From: Nesterenkonia sandarakina
GTDB taxonomy: Bacteria; Actinomycetota; Actinomycetes; Actinomycetales; Micrococcaceae
DNA length: 64,000 bases
Direction: 5' to 3'
Assembly (NCBI RefSeq): GCF_003003175.1
Contig: NZ_PVTY01000002.1
Location: 162,170-226,169 of the forward strand
Below, one piece after another: positions 1 to 13,403 of the stretch. Made by a program: the position numbers and the translations under genes. A model generated the notes under the pieces. The model was not told the origin of the DNA, ran no database searches, and saw only the letters and a list, made by a program, of their open reading frames with translations. The stretch's first letter is position 1; the number at the start of each line of letters is the position of its first letter.

Positions 1-2
1 CC

Positions 3-299
3 GAGTCCATCGCGGCCGACGGAGTCCTGCCCGAGGCCCGGGTGTCAGTGGTGTGGGGCCGCGTGCTCTCCCGGATGGGAGACATCTACGGGCCCACCGT
101 GAACCTCGCCGCCCGGCTGACCTCGCTGGCGGATCCGGGCACCATCCTGGTGGACCAGGTCACCGCGCAGACCCTGGAGTCCAACCCGGATTATCTGCTG
201 GTCCCGCAGCCGCCCCGGATCGTGCGCGGCTTCGGCGAGGTCCAGCCGAACATGCTGCTGCGCGGCCAGGGTGCCGGGATCATCACCGAGAACCGCTGA
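3..299 (+). CDS. Class III adenylate/guanylate cyclase, C-terminal fragment
   Basis: The reading frame is open from the left edge of the window, so the start lies outside it and only the last 98 residues are seen. The segment GDIYGPTVNLAARL, followed by a stretch on resetting the domain (LADPGTILVDQVT), is the C-terminal part of the class III nucleotidyl cyclase catalytic domain, where the conserved Asn and Arg stabilise the transition state. The family makes cAMP or cGMP from ATP or GTP; substrate choice cannot be judged because the substrate-selecting residues are upstream. The stop is followed by 132 bases without a gene, so the PP2C gene downstream may have its own promoter. Confidence 0.8.
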   Translation, partial: ESIAADGVLPEARVSVVWGRVLSRMGDIYGPTVNLAARLTSLADPGTILVDQVTAQTLESNPDYLLVPQPPRIVRGFGEVQPNMLLRGQGAGIITENR

Positions 300-431
300 C
301 CAGCAGGGTCTCGGCATGGGAGACCGGATGAGCGCCCAGACTGCGCCCAGCCCGGGTGCCGTCGTAGGCCGCGCGGTGAGAAACGCGCCGCACGGTCACC
401 ACAGCGACCGGCACCGTGACAAGATGGTGAT

Positions 432-1211
432 GTGGCAGCGAGCGCAGATAGTCCAGAGGACCCCCGGGAGCAGCAGACTCAGCCCGCCGGCCTCTACCTC
501 GATTACGGATACGGGTCCCATGTCGGCCTGCGCCGGGAACTCAACGAGGACTCCTCGGTGATCACCGACACGCTCTTCGCCGTGGCCGACGGAATGGGCG
601 GACACGAGGCCGGCGAGGTCGCCTCCGCGCTGGCCGTGCAGACCCTCGCCGACGGCTGGAACCGGGCCGAAGGCCGCGTCTCGCGGGACCAGATCCAGGC
701 CTTCCTGGGTGAAGCCGACCAGCGGATCCGCGAGGCCACAGACTCCAAGGCCGGCACCACCGTCTCCGGCGCACTGCTGGTCGACCAGGGCGACGGGCTG
801 AACTGGCTCGTGTTCAACATCGGGGACTCCCGCACCTATCTCTTCGAAGACGGCCGGCTGCGGCAGCTGAGCCGCGACCACTCCCAGGTCCAGGACATGT
901 TCGAATCCGGGCTCATCAGCGCCGAGGAGCTGCACATCCACCCGCAGCGCAACGTCATCACCCGGGCCCTCGGCGCCGGGGACATGTGGGACGCGGACTA
1001 CTTCGAATCCCCGGTGCGGTCCGGCCAGCGCCTGATGATCTGCTCGGACGGACTCAGCGGAGAGTTGAGCGACTCAGAGATCGAACGCATCCTCGGCGCC
1101 GGGCGCAACGCCCAGGACACCGTGGACTGGCTGATCCACCAGGCCCTGCGCGCCGGTGGACGCGACAACGTCACCGTCGTCGTCGTCGATGTGCAGGAAC
1201 AGGTCGCTTGA
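432..1211 (+). CDS. PP2C-family protein serine/threonine phosphatase
   Basis: A 259-residue Mn/Mg-dependent phosphatase that removes phosphate from Ser/Thr of proteins, usually opposing Hanks-type kinases. All the PP2C motifs are visible in order: RRELNEDS near residues 34-41, DGMGGHEAGE at 53-62, GTTVSG near 107, GDSR near 131, DHS near 148, CSDGLSGELSD near 199-209 and the closing GGRDNVTVVVV near 241. The Asp residues of DGMGGH, SDG and RDN are the metal ligands. There is no transmembrane segment, so it is a soluble single-domain enzyme. The start is GTG at 432; an ATG does not occur in frame before the conserved region. No partner kinase is seen in the window. Confidence 0.9.
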   Translation: MAASADSPEDPREQQTQPAGLYLDYGYGSHVGLRRELNEDSSVITDTLFAVADGMGGHEAGEVASALAVQTLADGWNRAEGRVSRDQIQAFLGEADQRIREATDSKAGTTVSGALLVDQGDGLNWLVFNIGDSRTYLFEDGRLRQLSRDHSQVQDMFESGLISAEELHIHPQRNVITRALGAGDMWDADYFESPVRSGQRLMICSDGLSGELSDSEIERILGAGRNAQDTVDWLIHQALRAGGRDNVTVVVVDVQEQVA

Positions 1212-1326
1212 CCCCAGCTTTGCGTCCTCGATAGCGTCGAAGACAGTCACCTGTTGTCACCAACAGCTCGCGTCGAGCGGCCAGGGAGCCAGCTCCCAGC
1301 GCCGCCGGACGCAGGAAGGAGCACAG

Positions 1327-2385
1327 TTGCAGCTGGCCAATCTACGAGGCGTCTACGAGGCCCAGGGCCCGTTCGCCACCGTCTATCTCGAAGCACGTTC
1401 CCCCGCCGCCGACGCCGAGGATCAGCTTCGGCTCCGCTGGCAGGATCTCCGGAGCCAGCTCGCCGATGCGGGCACACCGGACGCGGCGCTGACCGCGCTG
1501 GACGAGTCCGTCACCCGACCAGCCGCCACCGAGGTCCACAACGAAGGTCGCGTCCTCGTCGCGGACCAGACCCGAGTGATCCTCGAAGAGCACTTCGACG
1601 CCGCCCAGGGCTCCGGAGATCTCGCCACCGTCGGTGAGCCCGCCCAGCTCGGAGACTACGTCCGCCACCGCCTCGGCGCCGCCCGGATGCTCGTGGTCAT
1701 CGCTGACCAGCAGCAGGCAGTGATCCGCCGACTGGTCGTCTCCGGCGACGAGCTGCTCGCCTCCGACGCGGAGGAATCGGTCCAGGGCACGAGCAGCGAG
1801 TCGGTGCACAAGCCTCGCCAGGGCGCGCTGAGCCACAAGCAGATCCAGCGCTCCGCCGACGAGGCCGCCACCCAGAACATCCGGGACATCTCGGAGCGGG
1901 TCGCGACGATCGCCGACTCCTGGAACCCCGACGTGATCGTCGTCGCCGGCGAGTCCCAGGGTCGACGTGGACTGCACGAGGAGCTGCCCAAGGCGCTCCA
2001 GGAGCTTACCGTCGAGGCCCAGACCGGGGGAGGCATCCCTTCCGGCAGCGCCGATGAGGGGACCGAACAGGCCCTGCGAGATGAGCTGACCGTGATCGCT
2101 CGCCGCGTCGTCATCGCACGCGGCAAGGACTCGACCGATCGCTACGGCGAAGCCACCGGACACGGTCGCTCCGCCGAGGGCACCGACGAGATCCAGGCCG
2201 CGCTGCGGCTGGGCGCGGTCGATACCCTGCTGCTGCGCCAGGACGAGCGCGCCGAGGGCGAGGACCAGCTGCTGGCCGACGCCGCCGGCGTCGGTGCCTC
2301 CGTCGGACTGATCAGCTCCCCGGTCTCCGGCGCCGTGGCCGCAGTCCTGCGCTACGAAGCCCCGGTCCAGGACGTGGCCGACTGA
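1327..2385 (+). CDS. Rv2629-like eRF1-fold protein (Vms1/baeRF family)
   Basis: A 352-residue soluble protein. The opening QLANLRGVYEAQGPFATVYLE matches what I know of Mycobacterium tuberculosis Rv2629 and related actinobacterial proteins, now placed in the Vms1/Ankzf1-like bacterial eRF1 (baeRF) group. The middle part has a Lys/Arg-rich stretch (VHKPRQGALSHKQIQRSADE, about residues 158-177). It is followed by a NADSW-like DVIVVAGESQGRRGLHEELP segment and then a domain ending GAVDTLLLRQDE, as in eRF1-type domain 3. Function in bacteria is not settled; a role on stalled ribosomes has been proposed for the family. The start is TTG at 1327, chosen because AGGAAGGAG lies 6-14 bases before it; the frame is open further upstream but without a site or similarity. 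Confidence 0.72.
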   Translation: MQLANLRGVYEAQGPFATVYLEARSPAADAEDQLRLRWQDLRSQLADAGTPDAALTALDESVTRPAATEVHNEGRVLVADQTRVILEEHFDAAQGSGDLATVGEPAQLGDYVRHRLGAARMLVVIADQQQAVIRRLVVSGDELLASDAEESVQGTSSESVHKPRQGALSHKQIQRSADEAATQNIRDISERVATIADSWNPDVIVVAGESQGRRGLHEELPKALQELTVEAQTGGGIPSGSADEGTEQALRDELTVIARRVVIARGKDSTDRYGEATGHGRSAEGTDEIQAALRLGAVDTLLLRQDERAEGEDQLLADAAGVGASVGLISSPVSGAVAAVLRYEAPVQDVAD

Positions 2386-2453
2386 TCCCGCACGCCCCCC
2401 AGGGCCGACCAGCTTGACCGAGGCATCGGTCGAATCGACTGATCGGGCCCAGC

Positions 2454-2503
2454 ACGACGACGGCGGCCGCTCACCTGCGCAGGTGGGCGGCCGCCGTCGT
2501 CGT
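2454..2503. terminator. Strong GC-rich hairpin between Rv2629-like gene and gatC
   Basis: The arms ACGACGACGGCGGCCGC (2454-2470) and GCGGCCGCCGTCGTCGT (2487-2503) pair perfectly over 17 bases, with an inner ACCT/AGGT pairing in the loop. No T tract follows, which is common in high-GC actinobacteria. It separates the upstream gene from the gat operon. The remaining bases of this 250-base gap show no gene. Confidence 0.7.
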
Positions 2504-2635
2504 GTCCGGGGACGAGCCCCGGGCGGGGTTGCCGCCCGAGGGGTGCTGTCCGGTCCGGTCGGACCCGCCGCCCGCCGTCGTCCTGGCCGATAGACTGGAC
2601 CGAGTTCATCCACCACCGATCCCCGAGGGAGCTGC

Positions 2636-2932
2636 ATGTCTGAGATCTCGCGCGCAGACGTTGAGCATCTTGCCAAACTGGCGCACATCAGCATGACCGA
2701 GCAGGAGCTGCAGAAGATGGCGCAGGAGCTGGCCGTCATCGTGGATTCCGTGGCGACCGTCTCTGAGGCCGTCTCCGGCGACATCCACGCCACCAGCCAC
2801 CCGCTGCCGCTGACCAACGTCTTCCGTGAGGACGAGGTCGGGCATGTCTTCACCGCTGAACAGTCGCTGCTCAATGCACCTGACGCTGAAGCCGGCCGGT
2901 TCAAGGTCCCGGCGATCCTGGACGAGGAGTGA
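2636..2932 (+). CDS. gatC: Aspartyl/glutamyl-tRNA amidotransferase subunit C
   Basis: A 98-residue protein, the usual size for GatC. It opens [20 protein letters not shown], the family signature, and ends with the conserved [11 protein letters not shown] tail that runs along GatA. GatC acts as a clamp holding GatA and GatB together in the amidotransferase. That enzyme turns Glu-tRNA(Gln), and in many bacteria Asp-tRNA(Asn), into the amidated forms. It is the first gene of the gatC-gatA-gatB operon; its stop at 2930-2932 is 8 bases before the gatA ATG. Confidence 0.97.
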   Translation: MSEISRADVEHLAKLAHISMTEQELQKMAQELAVIVDSVATVSEAVSGDIHATSHPLPLTNVFREDEVGHVFTAEQSLLNAPDAEAGRFKVPAILDEE

Positions 2933-2940
2933 CCCCAGAT

Positions 2941-4500
2941 ATGAGCACCCACACCCATGAGCTGATCCGGCTCACCGCCGCCGAGATGGCCGCGAAGCTG
3001 TGCGCAGGTGAGATCACCTCCGTGGCGCTGACCCAGGCCCACCTGGATCGGATCGCCGCCGTCGACGGCGGCGAGCGCGGCATCAACGCGTTCCTGCACG
3101 TCGCCACCGAGGAGGCGCTGCGCACCGCCGCCGAGGTCGACGCGATCCGCGCCGGCGGCGGCGCCGAGGCCGAGGCCCTGCACCCGCTGGCGGGCGTGCC
3201 GATCGCGGTCAAGGACCTGATCGTCACCGAAGGCCAGCCCACCACCGCCGGCTCCAAGATGCTCGACGGCTGGATGAGTCCCTATGACGCCACCGTGGTG
3301 ACCAAGCTGCGTGCCGCGAAGCTGCCGATCCTGGGCAAGACCAACCTGGACGAGTTCGCGATGGGCTCCTCCACGGAGCACTCCGCCTATGGCGAGACCC
3401 GCAACCCCTGGGACGTCACCCGGATCCCGGGCGGCTCCGGAGGCGGGTCCGCGGCCGCGGTCGCGGCGTTCGAGGCCCCGCTGGCGCTGGGCACCGACAC
3501 CGGCGGGTCGATCCGCCAGCCCGGCGCGATGACCGGCACGGTGGGCGGCAAGCCCACCTACGGCGCGGTCTCCCGCTACGGGGCCATCGCGATGGCCTCC
3601 TCGCTGGACCAGATCGGTCCGGTGGCGCGGACCACCGAGGACGCGGCGCTGCTCCACGAGCTGATCGCCGGACACGACCCCAAGGACTCCACCTCGCTCA
3701 CCGGAGAGGTCCCGGCCCTCGCCGAGATCGTCCGCGGCGCCGACGTGGCCGGCCTGCGGGTCGGTGTGATCAAGCAGCTCCAGGGTGAGGGATACCAGGA
3801 GGGCGTGCTTGCCCGCTTCCACGAGGCGCTGGACGTGCTGCGCGCCGCGGGCGCCGAGATCGTGGAGGTCGACTGCCCCAGCTTCGACTACGCGCTGGGC
3901 GCCTACTACCTGATCATGCCCTCCGAGGCCTCCTCCAACCTCGCGAAGTTCGACGGCGTGCGCTACGGCACCCGGGTGCTGCCCGAGGACGGGGCACTGA
4001 CCATCGAACGCGTCATGGGCTCCACCCGGGCCGCAGGGTTCGGCGACGAGGTCAAGCGCCGCATCATCCTGGGCACCTACGCGCTCTCGGCCGGCTACTA
4101 CGACGCCTACTACGGCTCCGCGCAGAAGGTCCGCACGCTGATCCAGCAGGACTTCGACGCCGCGTTCGAGAAGGCCGACGTGCTGATCTCCCCGACCTCG
4201 CCCACCGTGGCGTTCCCGCTGGGCGAGAACGACGACGACCCGTTGGCGATGTACCTCAACGATGTGGCCACGATCCCGGCCAACCTCGCCGGCATCCCCG
4301 GACTCTCGGTGCCGGGCGGACTCTCCGAGGGCCTGCCTGTGGGCATCCAGTTCCTCGCCCCGATCCGGGAGGATGCCCGGGTCTACCGGGCTGGCGCGGC
4401 GCTGGAGAAGCTGCTCACCAAGGACGCCGAGCCGCTCTGGGCGCAGGCGCCTGAGCTGGCAGAGACTTCGGAAGCGGCGGCTCACCCCGCCGGGAAGTGA
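2941..4500 (+). CDS. gatA: Glutamyl-tRNA(Gln) amidotransferase subunit A
   Basis: A 519-residue amidase-signature enzyme. The catalytic Lys-cisSer-Ser triad can be seen as [10 protein letters not shown] (Lys near residue 90) and [14 protein letters not shown] followed by [11 protein letters not shown] (about residues 163-190). It hydrolyses glutamine and passes ammonia through a channel to GatB. A GTG at 2929 would add four residues and overlap the gatC stop; ATG at 2941 opening [15 protein letters not shown] fits the family better. The stop is 8 bases before the gatB ATG. Confidence 0.97.
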   Translation: MSTHTHELIRLTAAEMAAKLCAGEITSVALTQAHLDRIAAVDGGERGINAFLHVATEEALRTAAEVDAIRAGGGAEAEALHPLAGVPIAVKDLIVTEGQPTTAGSKMLDGWMSPYDATVVTKLRAAKLPILGKTNLDEFAMGSSTEHSAYGETRNPWDVTRIPGGSGGGSAAAVAAFEAPLALGTDTGGSIRQPGAMTGTVGGKPTYGAVSRYGAIAMASSLDQIGPVARTTEDAALLHELIAGHDPKDSTSLTGEVPALAEIVRGADVAGLRVGVIKQLQGEGYQEGVLARFHEALDVLRAAGAEIVEVDCPSFDYALGAYYLIMPSEASSNLAKFDGVRYGTRVLPEDGALTIERVMGSTRAAGFGDEVKRRIILGTYALSAGYYDAYYGSAQKVRTLIQQDFDAAFEKADVLISPTSPTVAFPLGENDDDPLAMYLNDVATIPANLAGIPGLSVPGGLSEGLPVGIQFLAPIREDARVYRAGAALEKLLTKDAEPLWAQAPELAETSEAAAHPAGK

Positions 4501-4508
4501 AGGAAGAG

Positions 4509-6029
4509 ATGACTGACACGCTCACAGATGCGTCCCCACTGAGCTTCGAGGAGGCGCTGGAGAAGTTCGATCCGGTGCTCGGCTTCGAGGTCCACGTGGA
4601 GCTCAACACCAAGACCAAGATGTTCTCCTCGGCGCCCAACGCCTTCGGCGACGAGCCCAACACCAACGTCAACGAGGTCTGCCTGGGCCTGCCCGGCACC
4701 CTGCCCGTGGTCAACGGCAAGGCCGTGGAATACGCGGTCAAGCTCGGCCTCGCGCTGAACTGCGAGATCGCCGAGTACTGCCGCTTCGCCCGCAAGCAGT
4801 ACTTCTACCCGGACACCCCGAAGAACTGGCAGACCTCGCAGTACGACGAGCCGATCGCCTTCGACGGCTACCTGGACATCGAGCTCGACGACGGGGAGAT
4901 CTTCCGCGTGGAGATCGAACGCGCCCACATGGAGGAGGACGCGGGCAAGCTGACCCACGCCGGCACCTCCGGGCGGATCCAGGGCGCGGACTATTCCCTG
5001 GTGGACTACAACCGTTCCGGGATCCCGCTGGTGGAGATCGTGACCAAGCCCATCGTCGGCGCCGGTGCCCGGGCGCCGGAGCTCGCGCGGGCCTACGTCT
5101 CGGCGGTGCGCGACATCGTCAAGGGCCTCGACATCTCGGATGCGAAGATGGAGCGCGGCAACGTCCGCTGCGACGCCAACGTCTCGATGATGCCCAAGGG
5201 CACCACGACCTTCGGCACCCGCTCGGAGACCAAGAACGTGAACTCGCTGCGCGCCGTGGAGCACGCGGTCAGCTTCGAGATGCGCCGCCATGCAGGCGTC
5301 CTCGCCGCGGGCGGGACCATCGTGCAGGAGACCCGGCACTGGCAGGAGGGCACCCGCACCACCAGCTCGGGCCGTCCGAAGTCCGACGCCGACGACTACC
5401 GCTACTTCCCGGAGCCGGACCTGGTCCCGATCGTCACCACGGCGGCCTGGGTCGAGGAGCTGCGCTCCCAGCTGCCGGAACCTCCGGCGGACCGCAAGCG
5501 CCGGCTGCTCGCCGCCTGGGGCTTCTCGGAGCAGGAGTTCCGCGACGTGGTCGCTGCCGGACTGCTCGACGAGATCGACGAGACCGTGGCCGCTGGAGTC
5601 TCCCCGAGCGTGGCGCGCAAATGGTGGATGGGGGAGATCTCCCGGCTGGCCAACGCCCGAGATCTCGAACCCGCCGCCCTCGGCGTCGAGCCCGCCACGA
5701 TCAGCGCCCTGAACGCGCTCATCGAGGAGGGTCGGATCAATGACAAGATCGCCCGCCAGGTCCTGGAGCACGTGGTCGCCGGGGAAGGCACCCCGGAGGA
5801 GATCGTCACCGCCCGCGGCCTGGAGGTCGTCTCAGATGACTCCGGCGCGCTGACCGCTGCGGTGGAGAAGGCCATGGCCGAGAACCCCGACGTGGTGGAG
5901 AAGATCGCCGCCGGCAAGCTCAAGGCCATCGGCGCGCTCATCGGCCCGGTCATGAAGGAGACCCGCGGCCAGGCCGACGCCGGCAAGGTCCGCGAGATCG
6001 TGCTGGCCAAGCTGGGGATCGAAGGCTGA
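4509..6029 (+). CDS. gatB: Aspartyl/glutamyl-tRNA amidotransferase subunit B
   Basis: A 506-residue protein with FDPVLGFEVHVELNTKTKMF near the start, the GatB cradle-domain signature, and KNWQTSQYDEP and GNVRCDANVS further in. The C-terminal part (about residues 350-506) is the GatB/YqeY tail domain that grips the tRNA, ending VREIVLAKLG. GatB binds the misacylated tRNA, phosphorylates the side chain with ATP and amidates it. ATG at 4509 follows AAGGAAGAG; a GTG at 4497 overlapping the gatA stop would add four residues and is less likely. Last gene of the operon, followed by a terminator. Confidence 0.97.
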   Translation: MTDTLTDASPLSFEEALEKFDPVLGFEVHVELNTKTKMFSSAPNAFGDEPNTNVNEVCLGLPGTLPVVNGKAVEYAVKLGLALNCEIAEYCRFARKQYFYPDTPKNWQTSQYDEPIAFDGYLDIELDDGEIFRVEIERAHMEEDAGKLTHAGTSGRIQGADYSLVDYNRSGIPLVEIVTKPIVGAGARAPELARAYVSAVRDIVKGLDISDAKMERGNVRCDANVSMMPKGTTTFGTRSETKNVNSLRAVEHAVSFEMRRHAGVLAAGGTIVQETRHWQEGTRTTSSGRPKSDADDYRYFPEPDLVPIVTTAAWVEELRSQLPEPPADRKRRLLAAWGFSEQEFRDVVAAGLLDEIDETVAAGVSPSVARKWWMGEISRLANARDLEPAALGVEPATISALNALIEEGRINDKIARQVLEHVVAGEGTPEEIVTARGLEVVSDDSGALTAAVEKAMAENPDVVEKIAAGKLKAIGALIGPVMKETRGQADAGKVREIVLAKLGIEG

Positions 6030-6054
6030 TCCGCTCCCGCTGAGCGTCTTACAG

Positions 6055-6093
6055 ACGGCCCAGAATCCGCTCCCGAGCGCGATTCTGGGCCGT
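6055..6093 (+). terminator. Rho-independent terminator after gatB
   Basis: Arms ACGGCCCAGAATC (6055-6067) and GATTCTGGGCCGT (6081-6093) pair over 13 bases around a 13-base loop and are followed by a T-rich TTTCTGTGTTCT. This closes gatCAB. Confidence 0.88.
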
Positions 6094-6281
6094 TTCTGTG
6101 TTCTATGGCACAATTCTCTCTTGTGCAATATTCCGCCACCTGGAAACATGCACGATACACATTCATTGCGTGTCGCAAACTGCCTGAAACAGTCGGGGAG
6201 TAGATTATTGCGCAACCCGGGGCTCTACCCCGGAGCGCGAGGTCACACGTGCTTGCACCGATCATCGAATGAGGGAATGAC
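6094..6281 (+). promoter_or_regulatory. AT-richer leader of the AGCS gene with inverted repeats
   Basis: This 188-base gap is visibly richer in A and T than its surroundings. It holds the inverted repeat GCACAA (6108-6113)-N7-TTGTGC (6121-6126), a -10-like TAGATT at 6201-6206 and an eight-base palindrome TTGCGCAA at 6208-6215. No convincing -35 box sits 16-18 bases before TAGATT. The repeats are possible operator sites for controlling the symporter gene; no regulator can be named. Confidence 0.4.
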
Positions 6282-7835
6282 ATGAGCACCACGAGTGCGT
6301 ACATCATGGCGGCTGCCGCGGAGGAATCCGTCCTGCAGCAGACTGCCACCACCATTGACGGGTGGTTCGCTGGAATCGCAGACGGATTCGCTGCCATCAT
6401 CTTCGCCACCGTCCCGCTGGGCGGCTTCGACGCACCGATCGTGGTGCTCTGGTCGATCCTCGCGGCGATCGGCTTCTCCATCTACTTCGGCTTCGTGCAG
6501 CTTCGCACCCCGCACGTCAGCCTCGAGGTGGTCCGCGGCAAGTGGACCTCCGAGAAGGATCCCGGCGAGGTCTCCCACTTCCAGGCGCTGACCTCAGCGG
6601 TCTCCGCCACAGTGGGCCTCGGCAACATCGCCGGTGTGGCAGCGGCGGTCTCCATGGGTGGCCCGGGCGCCACCTTCTGGATGATCGTCGCCGGTCTCTT
6701 CGGCATGTGTACCAAGTTCGTGGAGTGCACCCTTGGTGTGAAGTACCGCTACATCGATGAGAACGGCGTGGTCCACGGCGGACCCTTCCAGTACCTCAAG
6801 GTGGCGTACCACAAGCTTGGTCGCATCCCGGTGGCCATCATCACCGGCCTCTTCGCCATCGCCATCATGCTCTTCGGCGTTGTCGGCGGCGGCATGTTCC
6901 AGGCCAACCAGGCCTTCGGCCAGCTCCGCGCAGCCACCGGCGGCGATGAGGGTGTCTTAGGCTCGGATCTTGCAGCACTGATCTTCGGCATCATCTTCGC
7001 CATCCTGGTCGGCGTCGTCGTCATCGGCGGCATCAAGTCCATCGGTTCGGTCACCGCCAAGCTGGTGCCGGCCATGGCCATCATCTACGTCGGCGCCTGC
7101 CTGATCGTCATCGCCGTGAACTTCGCCAACATCGGTGACGCGTTCAGCGCGATCATCACCGGCGCGTTCTCTCCCGAGGGCGTCGCCGGCGGCATGCTCG
7201 GCGTCATCATCATCGGCGTCCAGCGCGCAGCCTTCTCCAACGAGGCCGGCATCGGTTCTGCACCGATCGCCCACTCCGCAGTCAAGACCCGCCGCCCGAT
7301 CTCGGAGGGCTTCGTCGCCGCTCTCGAGCCCTTCATCGACACCGTCGTGATCTGCACGATGACCGCACTGGTCATCATCTTCGCCTGGACCCCCGAATAC
7401 CAGGAGGCCCTGGATGCAGGTTCGGCCGAGAACCCGGTGGCTCTGACCTCCGCGGCCTTCGACTCGTTCCTGCCCGGCTTCAACATCATCCTGACCGTGG
7501 CAGTGCTGCTGTTCGCATACTCCACACTGATCACCTGGTCCTACTACGGCATCCAGGCCTGGCGCCACCTCTTCGGCACCACCAAGGTCGGTGACGCGAT
7601 CTTCCGCGGCATCGCCCTGCTCCTGGTCGTCATCGGCTGCCTGGTCTCGACCAACAACATCTTCAGCTTCGCCGACTCGGCGCTGTTCATGTGTATCTTC
7701 ATCAACGTCATCGGCCTGGTGATCCTGGCGCCGAAGGTCAAGGAAGAGATGAAGCAGTACCTGTCAGACCGCAAGGCCGGTCGTCTGCTCGAGGATCCGG
7801 AGCCGCTTCCCCACGAGCTGGCGGAACGCCGCTGA
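6282..7835 (+). CDS. Alanine/glycine:cation symporter (AGCS family)
   Basis: A 517-residue membrane protein of the AGCS (DAACS-like sodium:alanine symporter) family. The family signature is clear: SHFQALTSAVSATVGLGNIAGVA near residues 100-122, then GGPGATFWM. The stretch QRAAFSNEAGIGSAPIAH near residues 308-325 is the second conserved motif and carries ligand-binding residues. About ten to eleven hydrophobic helices follow. The protein should import small neutral amino acids such as alanine or glycine with Na+ (H+ in some members) across the cell membrane. It stands alone between two terminators. The start has only a weak AGGGA-like site (AATGAGGGAATGAC), but no other ATG precedes the first helix. 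Confidence 0.92.
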   Translation: MSTTSAYIMAAAAEESVLQQTATTIDGWFAGIADGFAAIIFATVPLGGFDAPIVVLWSILAAIGFSIYFGFVQLRTPHVSLEVVRGKWTSEKDPGEVSHFQALTSAVSATVGLGNIAGVAAAVSMGGPGATFWMIVAGLFGMCTKFVECTLGVKYRYIDENGVVHGGPFQYLKVAYHKLGRIPVAIITGLFAIAIMLFGVVGGGMFQANQAFGQLRAATGGDEGVLGSDLAALIFGIIFAILVGVVVIGGIKSIGSVTAKLVPAMAIIYVGACLIVIAVNFANIGDAFSAIITGAFSPEGVAGGMLGVIIIGVQRAAFSNEAGIGSAPIAHSAVKTRRPISEGFVAALEPFIDTVVICTMTALVIIFAWTPEYQEALDAGSAENPVALTSAAFDSFLPGFNIILTVAVLLFAYSTLITWSYYGIQAWRHLFGTTKVGDAIFRGIALLLVVIGCLVSTNNIFSFADSALFMCIFINVIGLVILAPKVKEEMKQYLSDRKAGRLLEDPEPLPHELAERR

Positions 7836-7872
7836 TCCTGAAGACTCTGCGCGAGAGATCGCGCTGAGCAGC

Positions 7873-7923
7873 GAAGAAGCCCGGTGGCGCCTCTCGAGGG
7901 GAGAGGAGCTGCCGGGCTTCTTC
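7873..7923 (+). terminator. Terminator after the AGCS symporter gene
   Basis: Arms GAAGAAGCCCGG (7873-7884) and CCGGGCTTCTTC (7912-7923) pair perfectly over 12 bases, with a further CTCTC/GAGAG pairing in the loop. The A-rich and T-rich outer ends mean it could work in both directions, serving also the GNAT gene on the other strand. Confidence 0.85.
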
Positions 7924-8011
7924 GTGCCCAGAGCCGCTTCGTGCACTGCACCGGGTCGCAGCATCGGCACGGGGTCCCGGCGACGGTCCCGAGGGGGTGC
8001 GCTGGGAGGTG

Positions 8012-8512
8012 TCAGACCTCGCGCAGGAAGAACGGGAACCGCGCCGACTTCTCGGGCAGGAAGAAGTCCCGCTCGGGCATCGCGCGGAAGCCCTCCGAGC
8101 GGTAGAGCGCATGCGCCGTGGTCATCGAGGTCAGGCTGCACAGCGTCAGTGCGTGGATCTCCGCCCGTGACTCGGCCACCTCGATGATGTGGCGCACCAT
8201 TGCCCGGGCGATGCCGCGGCCCTGGTGCTCCGGCGCCACGGCGAGCATCCGAAACTCCATCTCACCGGCGCGGGCCACCTCGGCCATCGGTCCACCGGCG
8301 TCGGTGACCGCCACCGAGGCGGCGACCGCGGCGCCGTCGTCGGTGAAGACCTCGGCGACGAGCAGCTGGGAGCCTCGCGCGCGGGTCCCGACGTCGCTCA
8401 GATGCGCGACATAGGAGTCCCCGGCCGTGAGGAAGCCGCCGTCGACGTAGGCCGCCACGGTCAGCTCCGCGATCCGATCCCAGTCGGTCTCGGTGGCGGG
8501 ACGGATCCGCAT
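8012..8512 (-). CDS. GNAT-family N-acetyltransferase
   Basis: A 166-residue single-domain acetyltransferase. It opens MRIRPATETDWDRIAELTVAAY, typical of GNAT, and carries motif A as EFRMLAVAPEHQGRGIARAMVRHII (the Q-x-x-G-x-G/A acetyl-CoA loop) around residues 86-110. The last part, TTAHALYRSEGFRAMPERDFF, is motif B. The substrate cannot be told from sequence. The gene follows suhB on the same strand with a 56-base gap and probably shares its transcript. Confidence 0.85.
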   Translation of the reverse strand: MRIRPATETDWDRIAELTVAAYVDGGFLTAGDSYVAHLSDVGTRARGSQLLVAEVFTDDGAAVAASVAVTDAGGPMAEVARAGEMEFRMLAVAPEHQGRGIARAMVRHIIEVAESRAEIHALTLCSLTSMTTAHALYRSEGFRAMPERDFFLPEKSARFPFFLREV

Positions 8513-8568
8513 CGGCGCCTGGCTGCGTGGGGCACGGCTGCGTGGGGCAGGGCTGCGGTCCACAGCGC

Positions 8569-12750
<4,182 letters not shown>

Positions 12751-12772
12751 GCGGCGCTGTTCGAGCTGGCGG

Positions 12773-13351
12773 TCAGCGCTGCAGGGTGTCGCGCAGCGCT
12801 TCGATCGGTCCGCGGACCTGGGCGAAGGACTCATCGAAGACCTCATCAGGCATCATGTACGGGTCCACCACATCATCGGAGGCGGTGGGCGACGGCGCGT
12901 GGTCCCGCTGCGCGGCGACCAGCGGCACCAGGGCTGCGAGCTTCTCCGGCGTGGTCTCGGCGGATGTCAGGGCCTGAGTCAGGGCGACCCCGTCGAGGGA
13001 TTCCAGCAGCCGGGCGAACTCGCGCAGCGTGAAGACCTTCTCTGCGCTCTCGGGCACATCGGTGAGGATGTCGCGCACGTGTCCCCGGGTGGCGGTCAGC
13101 ACGAGATCAGAGCTGCGGATCATCTCCGGCGCCAGCTGTTCGGCCACAAAGTCAGCGGTGTCGGCGCCGTACTCGGCCAGCCGATCCTTCACCTGGACCT
13201 CCATGTCATCTCCGACATGAGCATGCGTGCCGGCCGAGCGCACCGCGACGTCGTCCTGGGACGCAAAGACGTGCGCCAGCAGACGATCCATGGCGGGGGA
13301 GCGGCAGATATTGCCGGTGCAGACGGTGAGCAGGGTATAGGTCTCAGTCAT
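12773..13351 (-). CDS. Low-molecular-weight protein-tyrosine-phosphatase
   Basis: A 192-residue phosphatase. The P-loop CTGNICRSP (CX5R with Cys and Arg) lies near residues 11-19 and the catalytic acid pair DP lies in DVVDPYMMPDEVF near the C-terminus. LMW-PTPs remove phosphate from tyrosine; many actinobacterial copies act on envelope kinases or, as Wzb/Etp types, in exopolysaccharide control. The insert between residues 120 and 160 (SAETTPEKLAALVP) makes it longer than the usual 150-160. The ATG at 13351 is preferred to one three codons upstream (13360), because GGAAG lies just before it. Confidence 0.88.
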   Translation of the reverse strand: MTETYTLLTVCTGNICRSPAMDRLLAHVFASQDDVAVRSAGTHAHVGDDMEVQVKDRLAEYGADTADFVAEQLAPEMIRSSDLVLTATRGHVRDILTDVPESAEKVFTLREFARLLESLDGVALTQALTSAETTPEKLAALVPLVAAQRDHAPSPTASDDVVDPYMMPDEVFDESFAQVRGPIEALRDTLQR

Positions 13352-13403
13352 AGCTTCCATCTGACCACACGCACCGGCTCACTGCAGACCTAGACTCTTG
13401 AGC

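Noticed and set aside
1342-4485. A 1047-codon open frame on the minus strand
   Set aside because: It lies opposite the well-identified Rv2629-like, gatC and gatA genes, has the Arg/His/Gly-rich composition of a high-GC shadow frame and matches no family.
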